Assembly: GCA_964371865.1 (NCBI GenBank)
Contig: CAYJOR010000079.1
Location: forward strand, 1-9,968
DNA from: CAYJAZ01 sp964371865
GTDB taxonomy: Bacteria; Desulfobacterota; Desulfovibrionia; Desulfovibrionales; Desulfovibrionaceae
DNA length: 9,968 bases
Reading direction: 5' to 3'
The notes under the pieces were generated by a model, which saw only the letters and a program-made list of their open reading frames with translations, was not told the DNA's origin and ran no database searches. Made by a program: the position numbers and the translations under genes. This document shows, piece by piece, positions 6,445-9,968 of the stretch. Position 1 is the stretch's first letter, and each line of letters starts with the position of its first letter.

Positions 6445-6915
6445 ATGAAGTATTTCAAAACCTCGTCGTTTATCATTTTGCTTGTGGGTATAATATGTGG
6501 AGTCACAGCTTTTGCCGGTTCTATGTACGTAGTTGAACGTACAAATGAGCGGGCTTTTTGTGCTTCGTGCCATATTATGCTTCCTGCATCTGTATCGAAC
6601 AAGGTGTCTACGCATGCTGATTTAGCATGTAATGACTGTCATCTTCCGCATGACAATGTCGTAAACTATCTGTTTACAAAGGCAAAATTGGGGGCTACGG
6701 ACATCTATCTAAACACAGTGGGGAATTACGATGTTCCGGTTATGGCAACAGAAAGTATGAAGGTTATCGTAAATGATAACTGTCAGCGTTGCCATAGAAT
6801 GACAAACATGAATGTGGCGGTTATGGAGGCTAAGGGCTCGTGCGTTTCATGCCATCGCAATGTTACGCATCAAAGAATGAAACCTATAGACACAAGGATT
6901 GTAAGCTATGAATAA
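6445..6915 (+). CDS. nrfH: NrfH, tetraheme membrane-anchored menaquinol dehydrogenase
   Basis: This 156-residue NapC/NirT-family cytochrome c passes electrons from menaquinol to NrfA. An N-terminal transmembrane anchor (about 8-30) is followed by four CxxCH heme sites at 39-43, 62-66, 113-117 and 133-137. The first is CASCHIM, the CxxCHxM form in which Met45 is expected to ligate heme 1, as known for Desulfovibrio vulgaris NrfH. By alignment from memory, Lys79 and Asp86 correspond to that protein's quinol-site lysine and heme 1 distal aspartate. The C-terminal RNVTHQRMKPI stretch is also family-typical. AAGGAGG four bases before ATG fixes the start. The stop overlaps the nrfA start by 8 bases, indicating translational coupling and a fixed NrfH:NrfA operon. 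Confidence 0.97.
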   Translation: MKYFKTSSFIILLVGIICGVTAFAGSMYVVERTNERAFCASCHIMLPASVSNKVSTHADLACNDCHLPHDNVVNYLFTKAKLGATDIYLNTVGNYDVPVMATESMKVIVNDNCQRCHRMTNMNVAVMEAKGSCVSCHRNVTHQRMKPIDTRIVSYE

Positions 6916-8458
6916 AATTCCTTATCTTCTCGCATGTAGCTTTGTTTTCATGCCCTTATTCTTAGTTGGTTGCGATGATTCAAAAGTTCTTACTGAACTA
7001 AAAACTCCTGTATATCAAACAGGTTTTGGAGAAAAAGAATATAAGCTCGCACCATTTATGAAAGAATTTCCACAACATGCAGTTTCTTACGAACGTAATA
7101 ATGAAACTGAAATCATGACTGAGTACAAAGGTTCAATCAACTACAGAAAAAATGACAATGTAAATCCTCTACGTAAAGGATTTAAAAATGCACAACCATA
7201 CATCAAGAATTTATGGCTTGGCTACCCTTTCATGTATGAGTACAATGAAGCACGTGGACATACTTACGCAATTCATGACTTTTTAGAAATTGACCGTATC
7301 AATAGATATGCCGAAAAAGGTGGCTTACCTGCAACTTGCTGGAACTGTAAAACACCTCAAATGGTTCCGCTTGTTGAAGAATACGGTGATGATTTTTGGG
7401 CTATGGATATAAATGATTTCCGTACAAAAATAGATCCTGATGAAGACACAATCGGTTGTGCAAACTGCCATAATTCAGAAACGATGGAACTTCAACTTTA
7501 TAGTGTCCCACTCAAAGACTGGTTAGTTCGTAGCGGGCAAGATTTAGATAATATTTCACGTAATGATATGCGTAGTTTAGTATGCGCTCAATGCCATGTT
7601 GAATACTATTTCACCGATCCAGGACAAGGCGCTTCTAAAAAACCTGTATTCCCTTGGGATAATGGATTTAACCCTGAAGAAATCTATCAATACTATAAAT
7701 CTCATGGCGATGGAAAAATTGAAGGGTTTGAAGGACAATTCACAGATTGGGTACACCCGGCATCAAAAACTCCTATGATTAAAGTACAACATCCTGAATA
7801 TGAAACATGGATTGACGGTACACATGGAGCAGCTGGCGTATCATGTGCTGATTGTCATATGCCTTACGTATTAGCAGAAGACAAACAAAAAATGTCCTCA
7901 CATTGGTGGACAAGTCCTTTAAAAGATCCTGAAATGCGTGCATGCCGCCAATGCCACTCAGATAAAAGTGCAGATTACTTACGTGATCGTGTAGAGTATA
8001 CACAATCAAGAACTTATGAACAATTATTAGTTGCTCAAGAGTATTCAGTAAAAGCTCATGAAGCAGTACGTTTAGCAGAGTTATCACTTTCAAAAGCAGA
8101 AAATTATAAAGAACTGATTATAGAAGCACGTGATAATGTACGTAAAGGTCAACTATTCTGGGATTATGTATCAGCAGAAAATAGTGTTGGTTTCCATAAC
8201 CCTGCCAAAGCGCTTGAAACATTAACAATTTCTATAACTTCAAGTCAAAAAGCTATAGATTTAGCAACTCAAGCGGCTAATTTTACAACGGCAGCTACAC
8301 TATCAGAAGATATAAATACTCTAGTACCACCAATTTTAGAGATGTCACGTAAACTGCAACAAGATCCAGAATTCCTACAATCACACATTTGGCTAGATCT
8401 TCTAAAGCCTCTTCCTGTGGAAAATTTATACTGGGAAGGCACACATAAAGTAAATTAG
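6908..8458 (+). CDS. nrfA: NrfA, pentaheme ammonia-forming cytochrome c nitrite reductase (lipoprotein)
   Basis: This 516-residue enzyme performs six-electron reduction of nitrite to ammonium outside the cytoplasmic membrane, and the family can also reduce NO, hydroxylamine and sulfite. The catalytic heme site is CWNCK (144-148) with lysine as ligand. Four CxxCH sites lie at 184-188, 226-230, 313-317 and 346-350. Active-site residues by family alignment are Arg116, Tyr233 (in CHVEYYF) and His295 (in KVQHPE); calcium ligands are Glu232, Tyr233, Lys292 and Gln294. Residues 1-22 form a lipoprotein signal (FLVGC), with Cys22 followed by Asp-Asp, which in enterobacteria favours inner-membrane retention and fits complex formation with NrfH. 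The helical C-terminus (FWDYVSAENSVGFHNP) is intact. The sequence closely resembles D. vulgaris NrfA as remembered. Its ATG overlaps the end of nrfH, so no separate promoter is needed. Confidence 0.98.
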   Translation: MNKIPYLLACSFVFMPLFLVGCDDSKVLTELKTPVYQTGFGEKEYKLAPFMKEFPQHAVSYERNNETEIMTEYKGSINYRKNDNVNPLRKGFKNAQPYIKNLWLGYPFMYEYNEARGHTYAIHDFLEIDRINRYAEKGGLPATCWNCKTPQMVPLVEEYGDDFWAMDINDFRTKIDPDEDTIGCANCHNSETMELQLYSVPLKDWLVRSGQDLDNISRNDMRSLVCAQCHVEYYFTDPGQGASKKPVFPWDNGFNPEEIYQYYKSHGDGKIEGFEGQFTDWVHPASKTPMIKVQHPEYETWIDGTHGAAGVSCADCHMPYVLAEDKQKMSSHWWTSPLKDPEMRACRQCHSDKSADYLRDRVEYTQSRTYEQLLVAQEYSVKAHEAVRLAELSLSKAENYKELIIEARDNVRKGQLFWDYVSAENSVGFHNPAKALETLTISITSSQKAIDLATQAANFTTAATLSEDINTLVPPILEMSRKLQQDPEFLQSHIWLDLLKPLPVENLYWEGTHKVN

Positions 8459-8496
8459 TAAACCGAAGGTTGAAAGTATTTTGTTGAACTAAAATT

Positions 8497-8541
8497 AATA
8501 AAGTCCTATCTAAATAACGCTAAGATAGGACTTTATTTTTT
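8497..8541 (+). terminator. Intrinsic terminator of nrfHA
   Basis: A perfect 15-bp stem (8497-8511 with 8523-8537) has an 11-base loop and a T-run to 8541, starting 39 bases after the nrfA stop. It separates nrfHA from the downstream permease gene. Confidence 0.92.
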
Positions 8542-8575
8542 AATGAAATAGAGTTAGATTAATTTCAAATCTGCT

Positions 8576-8728
8576 TAGGGTATGTTTCTAAATTAATTCT
8601 TTTGCGTTTTTTCTGCTCAAAAGATGATTTTTTATTCAGTTTATGTATGTTTTGATACACTGCACTTCATAAAAAATCACTTTTTGTTGAAAATTCCATA
8701 AAATCTCTTAACTTAGAAACACACCCTA
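8576..8728. mobile_element. 153-bp palindromic MITE-like element with TA-flanked inverted repeats
   Basis: Terminal 16-mers TAGGGTATGTTTCTAA (8576-8591) and TTAGAAACACACCCTA (8713-8728) are inverted repeats with one mismatch. The two 65-base arms (8576-8640, 8664-8728) align without gaps and include a second perfect block, TGATTTTTTAT, opposite ATAAAAAATCA. A central hairpin pairs TGTAT (8644) with ATACA (8655). With TA counted as a target duplication, the element is GGG...CCC, 149 bp. There is no coding capacity. The layout fits a non-autonomous element mobilised by a transposase with TA target preference (IS630/Tc1-mariner, or some IS5 relatives). No such transposase is in the window. Confidence 0.65.
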
Positions 8729-8742
8729 GAAACACACTCTAG
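8714..8742. repeat. Tandem 13-bp repeat at the right end of the MITE-like element
   Basis: TAGAAACACACCC (8714-8726) is followed directly by TAGAAACACACTC (8727-8739), which differs at one base, and then TAG. The second unit lies outside the element as defined by its left end, so the terminal repeat tip has been duplicated. Confidence 0.75.
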
Positions 8743-8766
8743 TTTATGAAACTATTTGAGGTCATG

Positions 8767-9570
8767 ATGTTAATTTATATTTCTTATTTATTTGTTGGTG
8801 CAGTCAGTGGTATTCTTGCCGGACTTTTAGGAGTTGGAGGGGGCACAATAATAGTTCCTTTTCTAGTAATGATTTTTGGAATGTCAAATATTAATCCAGA
8901 CTATATTCAACACATGGCATTAGGAACTTCCTTAGCGACTATAATAGTTACATCAATATCAAGTTCTAGGGCACATCATGCACATAAAGCTGTGAGATGG
9001 GATATTGTAAAAAAAATTTCAATAGGAATTTTAGTTGGAACATTTTTAGGAGGTTTAGTTGCCTCATACCTATCTAATGAGTTTTTGACAATTTTCTTTA
9101 TAATATTTCTTTATCTTGTAGCAGTTCAAATGTTACTCAACATTAAACCAAAACAATCAAGAGAGTTACCAAATTCTATTATGACAACTTTTGTTGGAGG
9201 TATTATTGGTTCTGTATCAAGCCTAGTTGGGATAGGGGGAGGTAGCTTATCTGTTCCTTTCATGACTTATTGTAATATTCCGATGCACACAGCGGTAGGA
9301 ACTTCAGCTGCAATAGGTTTCCCAATTGCAGTAGCAGGAACATTTGGTTATATAGCAGGTGGCTGGAACATTCAAGATTTGCCTTTTGCTACAATAGGTT
9401 ATGTTAATCTTCCAGCATTTATTTGTATTTCAATTACTTGTTATATAACAGCACCATTTGGAGCAAAACTTTCTAATAATCTTCCTATAAAAACATTAAA
9501 AAAGTTTTTTGCAGTATTCCTTATTTTAGTTGGGACAAATATGCTTGTAAAGAATTTTATTCTTAACTAA
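8767..9570 (+). CDS. TauE/SafE-family membrane anion permease (putative sulfite/organosulfonate exporter)
   Basis: This is a 267-residue integral membrane protein of the TauE/SafE (DUF81) family, proposed to export sulfite, sulfoacetate or related anions. It shows the family's internal duplication. In repeat 1, GLLGVGGGTIIVPF (19-32) is followed by ALGTSLA (51-57). In repeat 2, SLVGIGGGSLSVPF (152-165) is followed by AVGTSAA (176-182). About eight hydrophobic segments are visible and the length is typical. The start at 8767 is preferred because GAGG (8758-8761) lies five bases upstream; ATGs at 8746 and 8764 lack a properly spaced site. The gene follows the MITE-like element by 38 bases and is separated from nrfHA by a strong terminator, so it is its own transcription unit. 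The substrate is not evident; sulfite is plausible in a sulfidogen. Members of this family have varied substrates. Confidence 0.9.
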   Translation: MLIYISYLFVGAVSGILAGLLGVGGGTIIVPFLVMIFGMSNINPDYIQHMALGTSLATIIVTSISSSRAHHAHKAVRWDIVKKISIGILVGTFLGGLVASYLSNEFLTIFFIIFLYLVAVQMLLNIKPKQSRELPNSIMTTFVGGIIGSVSSLVGIGGGSLSVPFMTYCNIPMHTAVGTSAAIGFPIAVAGTFGYIAGGWNIQDLPFATIGYVNLPAFICISITCYITAPFGAKLSNNLPIKTLKKFFAVFLILVGTNMLVKNFILN

Positions 9571-9637
9571 CGTAATCACAAAGTAATCTTATTATAAGAT
9601 ATAAGTAAAAATATTAAATACTACAATAAAAGAAAAC

Positions 9638-9674
9638 TTATCCAGGTAGATATAATAACAGGATAATTTTTTTT
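9638..9674 (+). terminator. Probable terminator of the permease gene
   Basis: TTATCC (9638-9643) and GGATAA (9661-9666) form a stem with a 17-base loop, followed by eight T (9667-9674). The stem is short and the loop large, so efficiency may be modest. A separate small palindrome, ATCTTA-TTA-TAAGAT (9586-9600), lies nearer the stop codon but has no T-run. Confidence 0.5.
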
Positions 9675-9861
9675 ATTTTCAAGCTAAAAGCTGAATAGAA
9701 ATTTTACTATCGCTAAAGTAGAGTGAATGATACTTTTCGTTAAAAATAAGCGCAAGAATAAGAAGTGAACTTCGTTTCTTCTGTAAAAACGGCTACCCCA
9801 GTCTTTGGCTCTTATTCAAAGAGTAAACAAATTCTTAACTAAATATTCTAATTGTATTTTA
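9675..9861. other. Non-coding AT-rich stretch with possible RNA-like folding
   Basis: No convincing gene is seen on either strand. Small pairings occur: AGCT-AAA-AGCT near 9680; GAAG-TGAA-CTTC (9762-9773); GAATAAGA (9756-9763) with TCTTATTC (9810-9817); and alternatively TCTTTG (9802-9807) with CAAAGA (9817-9822). The last two are mutually exclusive. No known RNA family was recognised. Confidence 0.3.
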
Positions 9862-9968
9862 GGCACAAATCATGACCACCCCTTCAAGGGGCAGTTTGTT
9901 CAGCCCTATAAGTGCATGTTACTTGTCCGCGCTCTAAAGAATGCTAGTGCTGACTTCTGCCATTGTTA
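9862..9968. other. GC-rich hairpin-bearing segment at the window edge, possible insertion-element end
   Basis: Base composition rises abruptly to roughly half G+C, compared with the AT-rich flank. CCCCTT-C-AAGGGG (9879-9891) is a perfect compact hairpin. GCCCT-ATA-AGTGC (9903-9915) is a second one with one mismatch. Closely spaced imperfect palindromes in a non-coding segment resemble subterminal hairpins of IS200/IS605-type elements, but no transposase is visible before the window ends. A 60-codon frame from 9787 to the edge has no ribosome site and no early start codon, so it is not called as a gene. Confidence 0.3.

Noticed and set aside
6394..6615. Open frame of 73 codons on the - strand across the nrfH start
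   Set aside because: It overlaps the start of a certain cytochrome gene and its ribosome site, and its composition is that of an antisense shadow.
7779..8093. Open frame of 104 codons on the - strand inside nrfA
   Set aside because: It lies wholly within the conserved heme-binding and helical part of nrfA, so it is an antisense shadow.
8746..8766. Upstream ATGs for the TauE/SafE permease
   Set aside because: No spaced ribosome site for 8746, and only two bases between GAGG and 8764. The ATG at 8767 has five-base spacing and family-typical length.
9872..9937. Small ATG frame of 21 codons in the GC-rich edge
   Set aside because: It has no ribosome site, crosses the hairpins, and is too short and featureless.
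1..9968. CRISPR array or phage/defence system
   Set aside because: No regularly spaced direct repeats, Cas-like or phage-like genes were seen. The only tandem repeat is the two-unit 13-mer at 8714-8742.

Overview
This is an AT-rich chromosomal window with one strongly diagnostic operon, nrfHA (menaquinol-linked cytochrome c nitrite reductase). NrfH and NrfA match the Desulfovibrio proteins motif by motif: CxxCHxM heme 1 in NrfH, and CxxCK plus a lipoprotein signal in NrfA. Together with a TauE/SafE anion exporter and a large PAS/GAF/GGDEF/EAL protein, this suggests an AT-rich member of the Desulfovibrionaceae or a close relative (inference from protein resemblance; no database search was possible).

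Layout. Positions 1-150 hold the last codons of an unidentified + strand gene and its bidirectional terminator. Positions 184-526 hold a - strand tRNA operon: two identical tRNA-Glu(UUC) genes with encoded CCA, a good sigma70 promoter backed by four phased A-tracts, and a terminator. A divergent promoter and a hairpin-rich 5' UTR lead into an orphan family 5 periplasmic solute-binding protein (691-2253) with its own strong terminator. A 985-residue cytosolic c-di-GMP protein follows (2517-5474; PAS, GAF, AGDEF, EAL, then two further PAS-like regions). It converges on a CRP/FNR-family regulator (5493-6170, - strand).

The regulator is divergent from nrfHA (6445-8458). The intergenic region carries two TGTGA-N6-TCACA-type palindromes. 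The regulator's recognition helix has the R-E-T-V-S-R signature expected to read such half-sites. One box sits about 41 bp upstream of the probable nrfHA start point and the other about 40 bp upstream of the probable regulator start point. The likely reading is local activation of nitrite reduction plus autoregulation. The regulator lacks FNR-type cluster cysteines and the cAMP-phosphate arginine, so its signal is unknown.

A strong terminator ends nrfHA. Between it and the TauE/SafE permease lies a 153-bp imperfect palindrome with 16-bp terminal inverted repeats flanked by TA. This is a probable MITE, with its right tip duplicated in tandem 13-bp units just before the permease gene. The last ~400 bases are non-coding as far as can be seen. 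The last ~105 are much more GC-rich and contain small hairpins, possibly the edge of an insertion element that continues beyond the window.
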